A DNA stretch of 64,000 bases from Propioniciclava coleopterorum (GTDB lineage Bacteria; Actinomycetota; Actinomycetes; Propionibacteriales; Propionibacteriaceae): positions 2,126,722 through 2,190,721 of the forward strand of contig NZ_CP049865.1 of NCBI RefSeq assembly GCF_011393335.1, in the 5' to 3' direction. The translations under genes were made by a program, and so were the position numbers. Under the pieces are notes generated by a model. It was not told where the DNA came from and did no database searches. It saw only the letters and a program-made list of their open reading frames with translations. Position 1 is the stretch's first letter, and each line of letters opens with the position of its first letter. Positions 8,874 through 18,289 of the stretch are shown in pieces.

Positions 8874-10709
8874 TCACTGGTTCTCGTCGTCGTCCCCCGA
8901 CTTGGTGGGTGTCGGCGACGGGCTGGCGGACGTCGGGGTGCTCGTGGGCGTCGGGGTGGCCGAGGTCGGCGTCGGGGTCGGCGTCGGCTCGGGGCCCTTG
9001 GAGACGATGATGGTGATCTTCTCCGACCGCTGCACCGTGGTGTCCGCGTCCGGGCTGGTGGACATGACCTCCCCGGCCTTCATGCTCGGGTCGAAGGCCT
9101 CCTGGGTGGCCAGGTTCGTGAAGCCGGCGTCCTTCAGGGTCTGCTCGGCCTGCGCCAGCGTCTTCCCCCGGACGTAGGGCACCTTGGCGCGCCCGGTGGC
9201 GACCTGCAGGCGGATGGTCGAGTCGGACGCGACCGAGGACCCCGACGGCGGATCCACGGCGACGACGGTGTCGGGCTTGTCGTCGGCCGACTCGCGGTCG
9301 GCCTCCTCCTGCAGGATGGACGCCTCGTTGAACCCCGCTGTCACGAGGGCCTGCTTGGCCTCGGCGAACGACTTGCCCGTCAGGCCCGGGGGCACCGTCA
9401 GGAAGAGCGGCCCCTGGTTGATGGTCAGCTTGACCGTGGAGCCCTCCAGCACCTCGGTGCCGGGCTGCGGGCTGCTGGTGACGACCCGGTCCTTGGTGGC
9501 GTCGTTGGGGCCGTGCACGAACTCGATGTCGGGCTTGAGCCCGACCCCGGCCAGCGCCGACTCGGCCTGCGGCTGGGTCTGGTTGATGACCGCGGGCACC
9601 TGCACCTGCTTGGGCCGCGACTGCTGCTGCAGCAGGAACCAGCCGGAGACCAGGCCGACCAGCAGGAGCGCCACGACGGCGAGCGTCCACCACAGGCGCG
9701 CCCTGCTGCGGGGCTTCTCCGGCACGGGTTCGGGCTCGACGGGGGCCTCGCTCGGCGAGACCACGGTCGGCGCGACGGTCGGCGCCGTGGCGGGCATCAG
9801 CTCGGTCGCCTCGCCGGCGACCAGCGCGGCGCCGGCCAGCGGGATCGTCGCCGTCACCGGCCGCCCCTCGAGGATCCGCGCGACGTCGTCGCGCATCTCC
9901 TCGGCGGTCAGGTAGCGGTCGTCGGGGTTCTTGGCCAGCGCCTTCAGCACGACCGCGTCCATCGCGGGCGTGACCTCGGGGTCGAGTTGGCTGGGCGGTA
10001 CCGGCTGCTCGCGGACGTGCTGGTAGGCCACCGAGACGGGCGAGTCGCCCTGGAACGGCGGGCGCCCCACCAGGAGCTCGTACAGCAGGCAGCCCGCGGA
10101 GTAGATGTCGGAGCGGGCGTCGACGGACTCGCCGCGCGCCTGCTCGGGCGAGAGGTACTGCGCGGTGCCGATCACGGCCGCGGTCTGCGTCATCGTCGAG
10201 GAGGTGTCGGAGACGGCGCGGGCGATGCCGAAGTCCATCACCTTCACGATGCCGGTCGTGGTGAGCATCACGTTGGCGGGCTTGATGTCGCGGTGGACGA
10301 TCCCCGCGCGGTGGCTGTAGGCCAGCGCCTCCAGGACGCCGACGGTGAACTCCAGCGCCCGCTGGGGCAGGATCGGGCGGCCCTCGCGCAGGATGTCGCG
10401 CAGCGTCCTGCCCTCGACCAGCTCCATGACGATGAACGGGACGCGGGTCTGGCTGTGCGGATCCAGTTCCTCCCCGGTGTCGTAGACCGACACGATGTTG
10501 GGGTGGTTCAGGCCCGCTGCCGCCTGCGCCTCGCGGCGGAAGCGCTCCTGGAACGTCGGGTCGCCGGCCAGGTCGATGCGGAGTTCCTTCACGGCGACGT
10601 CGCGGCTCAGGCGCAGGTCGCGCGCCTGGCTGACCAGCGCCATCCCGCCCCGGCCGATCACCCGGCCGACCTGGTAGCGCCCGCCGAGGATCCTCGGCTG
10701 GTCGATCAT
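8874..10709 (-). CDS. pknB: Serine/threonine protein kinase PknB (PASTA kinase)
   Basis: 611 aa. The kinase domain (residues ~10-280) has the Gly-rich loop GRGGMA, catalytic K41, HRDIKPAN with D141, DFG 159-161 and activation-loop threonines around 173-177. A Pro/Glu-rich linker, one membrane helix (~341-361) and three extracytoplasmic PASTA repeats (from ~367, ~435 and ~505) follow, then a Pro/Thr/Ser tail. PASTA domains sense peptidoglycan fragments or lipid II; the kinase controls growth and division. The ATG at 10709 follows a strong GGGAGGAA box; an ATG at 10772 overlapping the pbpA stop is an alternative. It is the last gene of the operon. No second kinase (pknA) is present between it and pbpA. 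Confidence 0.96.
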   Translation of the reverse strand: MIDQPRILGGRYQVGRVIGRGGMALVSQARDLRLSRDVAVKELRIDLAGDPTFQERFRREAQAAAGLNHPNIVSVYDTGEELDPHSQTRVPFIVMELVEGRTLRDILREGRPILPQRALEFTVGVLEALAYSHRAGIVHRDIKPANVMLTTTGIVKVMDFGIARAVSDTSSTMTQTAAVIGTAQYLSPEQARGESVDARSDIYSAGCLLYELLVGRPPFQGDSPVSVAYQHVREQPVPPSQLDPEVTPAMDAVVLKALAKNPDDRYLTAEEMRDDVARILEGRPVTATIPLAGAALVAGEATELMPATAPTVAPTVVSPSEAPVEPEPVPEKPRSRARLWWTLAVVALLLVGLVSGWFLLQQQSRPKQVQVPAVINQTQPQAESALAGVGLKPDIEFVHGPNDATKDRVVTSSPQPGTEVLEGSTVKLTINQGPLFLTVPPGLTGKSFAEAKQALVTAGFNEASILQEEADRESADDKPDTVVAVDPPSGSSVASDSTIRLQVATGRAKVPYVRGKTLAQAEQTLKDAGFTNLATQEAFDPSMKAGEVMSTSPDADTTVQRSEKITIIVSKGPEPTPTPTPTSATPTPTSTPTSASPSPTPTKSGDDDENQ

Positions 10710-10768
10710 GACTTCCTCCCTGGTGGCGTCCGGGTCGTACTTGGCCCGGCGCGGTACGTGCTGGTCGT

Positions 10769-12194
10769 TCATCGCATCGACTCGATCACTGCTTGGGCGA
10801 TCGGGGCAGCATAGCGACCCCCCGAGATCTCGCTTCCGTCGACGCCCGCGTCCTGCACGAACACGGCCACGGCGATGGCCGGGTCGTCGGCGAAGGCGAC
10901 GAACCAAGCGTAGGGCGCGCGGTCGCCGTCCGTGTTCGCGGTGCCGGTCTTGCCCCCGACCCGGACGCCCGGGATCTGCGCGCGGCGTCCGGTGCCGTTC
11001 TCGACGACGCTGACCATCATGTCCTGCAGCGCCCGGGCGTTCGCGCTCGACATCGCCGTGGACAGCTGGCGGGGCTGCGGGTGCTGATGACGTTGAGGTC
11101 GGCGCCCCGGATCCTGCTGACGAGGTAGGGGTCCATCACGACGCCGTTGTTCGCGACGCCGGCGGCGACCATGGCCATCTGCAGCGGGCTGGCGGCGACG
11201 TCGTAGCCGCCGATCGAGCTCAGCATCGTCTGGGCCGGGTCGGGGTTGTCGGGGAAGCGGCTCGCGACCCCGTCCAGCTCGGGCAACTGCTTGGCGCCGA
11301 AACCGAACTTCTGCGCCTGCTCGCGCAGCTTGTCGGCGCCGAGCTGGCCGCCGACGCTGGCGAAGGCGGTGTTGCAGGAGCTCTGCAGCGCCTGGCGCAG
11401 CGAGGTGGGGTCGGCCGAGCAGCCCGAGGAGTTGGACAGCTGGTACGTCGACCCGGGCAGCGTGAGCTTGGCGGGCGAGGGCACCTCGGTGTCCGGGGTC
11501 ATGCCCGACTCCAGCGCGGCGGCGCTCACCACCAGCTTGAACGTCGAGCCCGGGGGTAGACCTCGCGGGCGGCCCGGTTGTTCATCGGCCTGGCCGGGTC
11601 GGTCGTGAGCGCCTTCCAGGAGTCCTGGGTGGCCTGCAGGTCGTGCGAGGCCAGGGCGTTGGGGTCGAAGCTCGGCGACGACACCAGGGCCTTGATCGCG
11701 CCGGTGGTGTAGTCGATCGCCACGACGCCGCCGGGGCGGTTCCCCAGGCCCTGGGCGGCGGCCTGCTGCGCGCGGGCGTCCAGCGTCGTCTCCAGCGTGG
11801 CGCCCTGCGGCTTCTTGCCGGTCGCCGCGTTCACGAGGTTCTGGAGGAACTGGGAGTCCGAGGTGCCCGACAGCTGCGCGGAGTAGAACTTCTCCAGCCC
11901 CGAGCCGCCGTACAGGAACGAGTAGTACCCGGTCACGTGGGCGTACAGCGGGCCCTGGGCGTAGGACCGCTGGAACTGGAAGCGGTCCTGCACGGGCGAC
12001 GAGGTGACGATCGGGGTGTTGCCGACCATGATGTCGCCGCGGTCGGTGCCGAACTCGGCGTCCCGGACGCGCCGGTTGGCGGGATCGGAGGTGAGCGACG
12101 GCGTCCGGACGACGTAGGCGAAGGACGCGTTGAGCATCAGGGCCAGGAACATGACCATGACGACGACGGAGACCTTGCGGATGGGCCCGTTCAT
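10769..12194 (-). CDS. pbpA: Penicillin-binding protein PbpA, class B transpeptidase (two frameshifts as sequenced)
   Basis: One membrane segment at the N-terminus (VSVVVMVMFLALMLNASFAYV) is followed by the dimerisation and transpeptidase domains. The active site YPPGSTFKLV is restored by one extra C in the run at 11552-11556. The last ~95 residues, with the KTGTAN motif, are rejoined by one extra base in the GGGG at 11071-11074 (ISTRSPRQLSTAMSSANARALQ). SxN is visible as SSCN. The corrected protein is about 475 aa. It cross-links septal or polar peptidoglycan together with RodA. The ATG at 12194 overlaps the rodA stop, and the stop overlaps a possible pknB start. The protein is expected to be important for growth, so the breaks are probably errors. 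Confidence 0.88.
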
Positions 12195-13741
12195 GGGGTT
12201 CCCTCCTCGGGGTCGCGGGGGGCCTCCGGGGGCGAGCCGGGGGCGGGCACGGCGCGCTGGGCGACGGTCGGCTCGTCCATGCCGAGCGGCTCGTCCATGC
12301 CGAGCGGCTCGTCGGCGCCGAAGGCGGCGGGGTCGGGACGCGGGGGCTCGGCGTGCGGGTCGGGCTGCGGCGCGCGCTGCACCGGGATGGCCTGCGTGGC
12401 CTCGGCCGACAGGGACGCGAACTCGCCGGTCGGCGCTTCGGCCTGCGGCCGGCGGACCTGGTGGGTGATGGTGAGCATCAGCGCCAGCAGCAGGTAGTTC
12501 GAGATGAGGGAGCTGCCGCCCTGCGACACGAACGGCGTGGTGAGGCCGGTCAGCGGCAGCAGGCGGGTGATGCCGCCCAGGATGATGAAGACCTGCAGCG
12601 CGAACGCGAACGCCAGGCCGGTGGCCAGCAGTTTGCCGAACGGCTCGCTCGACCCCAGCGCCGCCCGCAGCACCCGGGCGACGATGACGCCGAACAGCAC
12701 GACGAGCGCGCACAGGCCGTACAGGCCGAGCTCCTCGCCGATCGCGGCGCCGATGAAGTCGTTCTTGGCCAGCGGCGTCAGGTACGGGCGCCCGAGCCCC
12801 CAGCCTGTGCCGAACAGCCCGCCCCAGGCGAAGCCGAACTGCGCGCTGATCACCTGGAGGTTCTTGTCGTAGTCGGAGAACGGGTTCAGCCAGGACGAGA
12901 ACCGGGTCTGGACGTGGTCGAACATCGAGTAGCCGACGACGCCGAGCACCGCGACCATCAGGACACCGAGGATCGCCCAGCTGGGACGCTCGGTGGCCAC
13001 GTAGAGCATCGCGACGAACAGCCCGAAGAACAGCAGCGTCGTGCCCAGGTCCTTCTCGAACACCAGGATGATCAGGCTGAACACCCAGGCGACGCCGATG
13101 GGCGCCAGGTCGCGGGGCCGGGGGAAGTCGATGCCGAGGAAGCGGCGTCCGGCGGTCGCCAGGACGTCGCGCTTCTCCACCAGGTAGGACGCGAACGCGA
13201 TCGACAGCACGATCTTGGCGATCTCGGCGGGCTGGAACGAGAACGGGCCGAACTCGATCCAGATCCGGGCGCCGTGGTTCTCCTTGCCCAGCCCCGGCAC
13301 CAGCGGGGACAGCAGCAGCAGGAAGCCGGCCACGAACCACAGGTAGGTGTAGCGCTGCAGGACGCGGTGGTCGCGCAGCAGGAAGACGGTGACGCTGAAC
13401 ACGGCGACCGCGACGGCGAGCCAGGTGAGCTGCAGCCGCGCGCTGGCCAGACCGTCGGCCTGGTCGAGCCGGTAGATCATCGACAGGCCCAGCCCGTTGA
13501 GCAGGAACACCACCGGCAGCAGCAGGGGGTCCGCGTACGGCAGCCGCCAGCGCACGACGCCCCAGGCGATCGCGCCCAGGCCGAACCAGGCGCCGAGCGC
13601 GGCCGGCCAGCCCTCGGGCAGCGCGCCGTCGTGTTGGTTCATGCTCACCATCAGGTACCCGGCCGAACCGAGCGCCAGCGCGAACAGCATCATCAGCGCG
13701 GAGACGACCGTCCGCTTGCGGTAGACCACGACCTCCGCCAT
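12191..13741 (-). CDS. rodA: RodA/FtsW family peptidoglycan glycosyltransferase
   Basis: 516 aa SEDS-family protein with about ten membrane helices. It polymerises lipid II into glycan strands and works with a class B PBP, here PbpA encoded directly downstream. Family blocks include FQPAEIAKIVLSIAFASYL, DLGTTLLFFGLFVAML and FVSQGGSSLISNYLLLAL. The C-terminal ~80 residues are a hydrophilic tail with a short exact duplication (DEPLGMDEPLGMDEP). The start overlaps the pstP stop and the stop overlaps pbpA, so translation is coupled along the operon. Confidence 0.95.
   Translation of the reverse strand: MAEVVVYRKRTVVSALMMLFALALGSAGYLMVSMNQHDGALPEGWPAALGAWFGLGAIAWGVVRWRLPYADPLLLPVVFLLNGLGLSMIYRLDQADGLASARLQLTWLAVAVAVFSVTVFLLRDHRVLQRYTYLWFVAGFLLLLSPLVPGLGKENHGARIWIEFGPFSFQPAEIAKIVLSIAFASYLVEKRDVLATAGRRFLGIDFPRPRDLAPIGVAWVFSLIILVFEKDLGTTLLFFGLFVAMLYVATERPSWAILGVLMVAVLGVVGYSMFDHVQTRFSSWLNPFSDYDKNLQVISAQFGFAWGGLFGTGWGLGRPYLTPLAKNDFIGAAIGEELGLYGLCALVVLFGVIVARVLRAALGSSEPFGKLLATGLAFAFALQVFIILGGITRLLPLTGLTTPFVSQGGSSLISNYLLLALMLTITHQVRRPQAEAPTGEFASLSAEATQAIPVQRAPQPDPHAEPPRPDPAAFGADEPLGMDEPLGMDEPTVAQRAVPAPGSPPEAPRDPEEGTP
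12271..12306. repeat. Two exact 18-bp tandem repeats within the rodA tail
   Basis: The unit GCTCGTCCATGCCGAGCG occurs at 12271-12288 and 12289-12306, and a third partial copy (GCTCGTC) follows. It encodes the repeated six residues LGMDEP in the disordered C-terminus of RodA. Confidence 0.85.
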
Positions 13742-15205
13742 CAGCAGTCCTCCGGCGGCGTGATCGGCGTGACGCTGGGGACGGGGTGGCGGTCACCCCC
13801 GGCGAGGCGGTGTCGGTGGGCTGCGGGCTCGCGGGGTCGAGCGGGACGCCGTCGATCGTCGGGCTCGGGGTGGGACTGGGCGTGGGCGTCGCGGTGGCGC
13901 GGGCGCGCTGCTCGCGCTGCGCCACGCAGATCGCCGCCTTCTCCTTCAGCTCGCCCATGGTGGAGCGGGCGGAGTCCAGGTCGCCGACCCGGATCGTGGA
14001 GCGGACGCGCTCGGCGTAGTAGGGCGGCAGGTCGCCGACGCGGGTGTCCTTGTCGGCCTCGATGAGCGAGGAGAGGTCCTGGCCGAGCACCCGGTCGGGC
14101 ACGCCGCGGAACAGCGCCACGTACTCCTGCGACGGGCCGATGAAGTACTGGGTCTGGGTGTACTGGTACCACAGCGTGCCGCCGCCGACGAGGGCGAGGA
14201 CCGGCACGAGCACGGCCAGACTGATCTTGAGCCACGTGGACGGCCTGCGCCGCCCGGTGAGCGCGTAGCGCTCGGCCTCGGTGATGGCGCGCTCCTGGAC
14301 GCCCTCGGGGTCCACGTCGGCCGCCGAGAACGACAGGGTGTGCTCGGCGCTGTCGGGTCCGCCGAGGCTGTCGGCGGCGCCGAACGCCTCGGGGCGCCGG
14401 CCGGCCCGCCGTCCTCGACGTCCGCCAGGACGATGGTGATGTTGTCGTGGCCGCCCGCGGCGTGCGCCAGCCCCACGAGGCGGTCGATGGTCTCGCCGCG
14501 CGGCAGTCCCGCGGTGAGGACGGGCGCCATGGCGGCGTCCGTGACGAGCCCGCACAGGCCGTCGGAGCAGATCATGAGGCGGTCGCCGACGCGGATGTCG
14601 AGCCAACCCAGGTCGGGCTCGTGCTGGGCGGCGCCGTTGAGCACCTTGAGCACCAGGTTCTTGTGGGGGTGCTCGAGCGCCTCCTCCTCGCTGATCCGGC
14701 CCTCGTCGACCAGCGACTGCACCCAGGAGTGGTCGCGGGTGACGCGGTGGAGGCTGCCGTCGCGGACGAGGTAGGCGCGGGAGTCGCCGATGTTGACCAC
14801 GGCGAGCCGGTCGTCGGCGAGCACGAAGCCGCAGACGGTGGTGCCCATGCCGGCCAGGCCCGGGTCGTCCTCGACGCGCTCGATGAGGCGGTCGTTGGCG
14901 CGGGCCAGCGTGCTCGCGAGCACCGTCAGCACGTCGACCAGTTCGCCCGGCTCGTCCTCGCCGGTCGGGACGGGCTCGCCGGACGCCTCCCGCTCGGCCC
15001 GGGCGGCCGCCACGCGGGCGTCCAGCTCGGCGTCGGTGCGCTCCAGCTCCCAGGTCGCGATCGCGGAGGCGAGGTCGCCGGCGGCGGCGCCGCCCATGCC
15101 GTCGGCCACCATCAGCATCGTGGGGGAGACGTACGCCGAGTCCTGGTTGGTGGTGCGCACCAGCCCGATCTCGGAGTGGGCGTCGTAGCTCAGCGTCAAC
15201 GCCAT
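13741..15205 (-). CDS. pstP: PP2C-type serine/threonine phosphatase PstP (two frameshifts as sequenced)
   Basis: The N-terminal ~240 residues are a complete PP2C catalytic domain: VADGMGG, GDSRAYLVRDG, SDGLCGLVTD and HDNITIVLADV bind the metal ions. One extra base in the GGGG at 14391-14394 rejoins it (GAP-EAFGAADSLGG) to a linker and a membrane helix (ISLAVLVPVLALVGGGTLWYQ). A second break at 13777-13780 rejoins the extracytoplasmic tail (ATPSP-SVTPITPPEDC). The corrected protein is about 488 aa. It dephosphorylates PknB and its targets and so resets growth signalling. The stop overlaps rodA, and fhaB lies 2 bp upstream. Confidence 0.9.
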
Positions 15206-15207
15206 GC

Positions 15208-15693
15208 TCACGCCTCCACGGTGAGCAGGGTCCGCCCGATCCGCAGCGTGTCGGCCGGTGTGAAGCGGGTCGGCCCGCTGAGTCGCTCGTTGTTGAGGTA
15301 GGTGCCGTTGGTCGAGCCGAGGTCCTCCACGACGTAGCCCTGGCCGCTGCGGTAGATGCGGGCGTGCCGGGTCGAGACGTAGTCGTCGTCGAGGATCAGC
15401 TGGCAGTCGGCGCTGCGGCCGATCTTGAGCTGATCGCCGAGCGCCATCGTGAGGCCGGCCTGCTTGCCGCGCGTGATCCGCAGCGTCGTCGGCACGACCT
15501 GGGCGGCCGCGCGGGCGCGGCGCTTCGTGCGCGGCTCGGCGGCCTGCTGCGCCGGGTGCGGTGCCTCGACGGCGTTGGCCGGGACGCGGCGCCCGAACAG
15601 GTCGGAGCGGATCACGGCGCCCGTGAAGAGGATGAAGACCCACAGCAGCGCCAGGAAGGCGAACTTGAGGGCGAAGACCAACAGCTCAGACAT
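15208..15693 (-). CDS. fhaB: FHA domain protein FhaB (FipA-like)
   Basis: 161 aa. An N-terminal membrane helix (FALKFAFLALLWVFILFTGAVI) and a basic linker are followed by one FHA phosphothreonine-binding domain at ~85-155: KIGRSADCQLILDDDYVSTRHARI and VEDLGSTNGTYLNN. FHA proteins of this operon recruit proteins phosphorylated by PknB to the site of growth or division. The start lies 8 bp inside the end of fhaA, so they are translationally coupled. Confidence 0.93.
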   Translation of the reverse strand: MSELLVFALKFAFLALLWVFILFTGAVIRSDLFGRRVPANAVEAPHPAQQAAEPRTKRRARAAAQVVPTTLRITRGKQAGLTMALGDQLKIGRSADCQLILDDDYVSTRHARIYRSGQGYVVEDLGSTNGTYLNNERLSGPTRFTPADTLRIGRTLLTVEA

Positions 15694-16393
15694 CGGTCAC
15701 CGGCGACCTCACCAGCATCCGCGTGTTGCCGAGCTCGATGCGGGAGCCCTCGCGCAGCGGCGCGGACTGGACGCGGCGGCCGTCCACGATGATGCCGTTG
15801 GTCGACCCCATGTCCTCGATGCTGACCTGCGGGCGGTCGCCCTGGCCGTGGACGCTCACGCGGGCGTGCAGCCGCGAGATGCCCGGGTCGTTGATGCGCA
15901 CGTCGGCGTCCGTGCCGCGGCCCAGCGTGAAGCCGGGCTCGGTGAGCGGGTGCCGGATGCCGTTGACCTCCAGCACGAGCGCGGCGCGCCGGATCGACGT
16001 CGTGGTCGCGGGCGTCGCCGCGGCGGCGACGGCCTGGCTGTCGACGGTGAACTGGCCCAGCGGCAGTTCGGCGTCCTGCTCGTAGGCGATCGTCACGGGC
16101 CCGTTGAAGACGTAGCCGGCGTTCGCCGCGTACTCCCGCAGCTGCGGGATGATGTCCTGGTTCAGGGTGCGGCTGTAGGGGACGAGCCGGTCGTAGTCGT
16201 GGCTCGACAGCCCGATGGTGAAGTCGTTGGGGACGAGCTTGCGGTTGCGCGACAGCAGGCGGGCCTCGGCGTCCAGTTCCTTCTGGAGGCGCGCGGTGAT
16301 CTCGACGGGCTGCACGTCGCCCTTGAAGGCGCGCGCGAAGGCACCGTTCACGACGCCCTCCAGCTTGCGTTCGAGGTTGTCGAAGACGCCCAC
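15686..16393 (-). CDS. fhaA: FHA domain protein FhaA (DUF3662 + FHA)
   Basis: 235 aa. The N-terminal DUF3662 domain (VFDNLERKLEGVVNGAFARAF ... VEITARLQKELDAEARLL) is followed, after a short linker, by a C-terminal FHA domain (FTLGRGTDADVRINDPGISRLHARV, IEDMGSTNGIIVDG). The linker is much shorter than in mycobacterial FhaA. In mycobacteria FhaA binds phosphorylated MviN and regulates peptidoglycan synthesis. The GTG at 16393 was chosen because GAGGAGGG precedes it by 4 nt. It is the first gene of the six-gene operon fhaA-fhaB-pstP-rodA-pbpA-pknB. Confidence 0.93.
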   Translation of the reverse strand: MGVFDNLERKLEGVVNGAFARAFKGDVQPVEITARLQKELDAEARLLSRNRKLVPNDFTIGLSSHDYDRLVPYSRTLNQDIIPQLREYAANAGYVFNGPVTIAYEQDAELPLGQFTVDSQAVAAAATPATTTSIRRAALVLEVNGIRHPLTEPGFTLGRGTDADVRINDPGISRLHARVSVHGQGDRPQVSIEDMGSTNGIIVDGRRVQSAPLREGSRIELGNTRMLVRSPVTDV

Positions 16394-16448
16394 GTGTCCC
16401 TCCTCACCTCGCATCGTCTCACCCGCGCACGGCGCACGGGCCCGGTCA

Positions 16449-16454
16449 AGCCTA
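16449..16454 (-). promoter_or_regulatory. Putative -10 element (TAGGCT) of the fhaA operon
   Basis: TAGGCT on the minus strand lies 56 nt before the fhaA start, in the only sizeable gap upstream of the operon. No -35 is recognisable. Confidence 0.3.
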
Positions 16455-16523
16455 GCTCGCCCCGTCGCACGGGCCTTCGTCCCGCCCCTCGTGACCGAGG
16501 AACCGGCTGTCGGTTCAGCGAGC

Positions 16524-18289
16524 CTACTCCAGGACGACGGCCACGGAAGGCGTGCTCAGACGGATGACGTCGGCGGTCGCAGAGACGTCGCCGAAGGCTG
16601 CGACGAGGGTGCCGCGCAGCGGCGCCTCGGTGTCGGCGTGCGGGGCGGCGATGACCGTGAGCGGGCCATGCTGCAGGCGGAACCAGCCGGGGCCGTGGGC
16701 GGTCGAGGACTCCAACCCCGGTCGCTCCAGGTGCGCGTTCCTGAGCCGCATCAGCGTCCGGTACCAGGCCAGCATCGGCGCGTGCTCCGGCGTGGTGAGC
16801 TCGTCCCAGTCCAGCTTCGACGCCGCGAAGGTGTCGGGGGACTGCGGGTCGGGGATCTGCGGGTCGGGGCCGTACAGCGCCTCCCAGCCGTGCCCGGCGA
16901 ACTCGCTCTGGCGGCCCTTCGTGACGGCGGCGCCCAGTTCGGGCTCGTGGTCGGTGAAGAACAGGAACGGGGTCGTGGTGCCCCACTCCTCCCCCTGGAA
17001 CAGCATCGGGGTGAACGGCGACAGCAGCAGCAGCGCGGCGCCGGCGGCGACCTGTTCGGGGCTCAGCGTCGCGGCCGGGCGGTCGCCCAGGCCACGGTTG
17101 CCGACCTGGTCGTGGTCCTGGGTGAAGGTGACGAACCGGCTCCGCTCGACGTCGTCGGGCACGGGGGCGCCCCAGTCGCGTCCGCGGAACGTGGAGTAGC
17201 CGCCGTCGTGGACGAACACCCGGTCGAAGGCCCGCTGGAGGGTCTCCTCGCTGCCGAAGTCGACGTAGTAGCCGAACGTCTCCCCGGTCAGCCACGCGTG
17301 CAGGGCGTGGTGGATGTCGTCGGCCCACTGGCCGTCCATGCCCCGGCCACCGTCGGCGGTCGGGGTGATGGTGGCGATCTGGTTCTCGTCCGATTCGGCG
17401 ATCAGCGTCCGGGGCAGCCCCGTCTCGGCCTCCAGCGCGGTGACCGCGTCGGCGAGCTCGGCCAGGATGTGGCGCGGGGAGTCGTCGACCAGGGCGTGCA
17501 CGGCGTCCAGGCGCAGGGCGTCCAGGTGGAAGTCCCGTAGCCAGCGGATCGCGTTGTCGACGATGAACGCCCGGACGCCGTCGGCGCCGGCGTCGTCGAG
17601 GTTGATCGCCTTACCCCACGGGGTGTGGTGCTTGTCGGTGAAGTACGGGCCGAACACGGGCGCGTAGTTCCCGGCGGGGCCGAAGTGGTTATAGACGACG
17701 TCGAGGACGACCGCCAGACCGTGAGCGTGGGCCGCGTCGACGAACCGCTGCAGCGCGGCCGGCCCGCCGTAGGCCTCGTGGACGGCGTAGAGCGAGACCC
17801 CGTCGTAGCCCCAGCCCCGGTCGCCCGGGAACGGGACGACCGGCATGAGCTCGACGGCGTCGACGCCGAGGGTCGCCAGGTAGTCGAGGCGTCCGATGGC
17901 GGCGTCGAGGGTGCCCTCGGGGTGAACGTGCCGACGTGGAGCTCGTAGATCACCCCGCCCAGGACGCGGCCGCCCGTCCAGCCGGCGTCGCCCCACGCGT
18001 GCGCGGCGGTGTCGAACGTCCGGCTGGCGTCGTGGACGCCGTAGGGCTGCCGCGGGCTGCGCGGGTCGGGGCGCGGGGTGCCGCCGTCCACCGCGAGCAG
18101 GTAGTCGGTGTCGGGCGGCAGGGCGAAGGTCCACAGGCCGCCCTCGCCGCGCTCGAGCGGGATCCTGGCGTCGTCGCGGCCGGGCAGCACCGCGGTGACG
18201 GACTCGGCGTCCGGCGCCCACACCTCGATCGGGAGGAGTGCGGCCGGCCCGGGGGTCGACGCCGCGGCGGGGGTGTGCTCGGGGGTCAT
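16524..18289 (-). CDS. treZ: Malto-oligosyltrehalose trehalohydrolase (frameshifted as sequenced)
   Basis: Corrected length about 588 aa. An N-terminal CBM48-like region (IEVWAPDAESVTAVLPGRDD) reads up to GGVIYELHVGTFTP. The GH13 barrel then continues in another frame with EGTLDAAIGRLDYLATLGVDAVELMPV. One extra base in the GGGG at 17919-17922 joins them. Barrel motifs are VVLDVVYNHFGP, LDALRLDAVHAL and TFTQDHDQVGN. It releases trehalose from the maltooligosyl-trehalose made by TreY. The ATG overlaps the treY stop. No treX lies beside it. Confidence 0.92.

Noticed and set aside
10770-10772. Upstream ATG for pknB overlapping the pbpA stop
   Set aside because: The ATG at 10709 has a strong GGGAGGAA box and begins directly before the kinase fold; the upstream start is kept only as an alternative.
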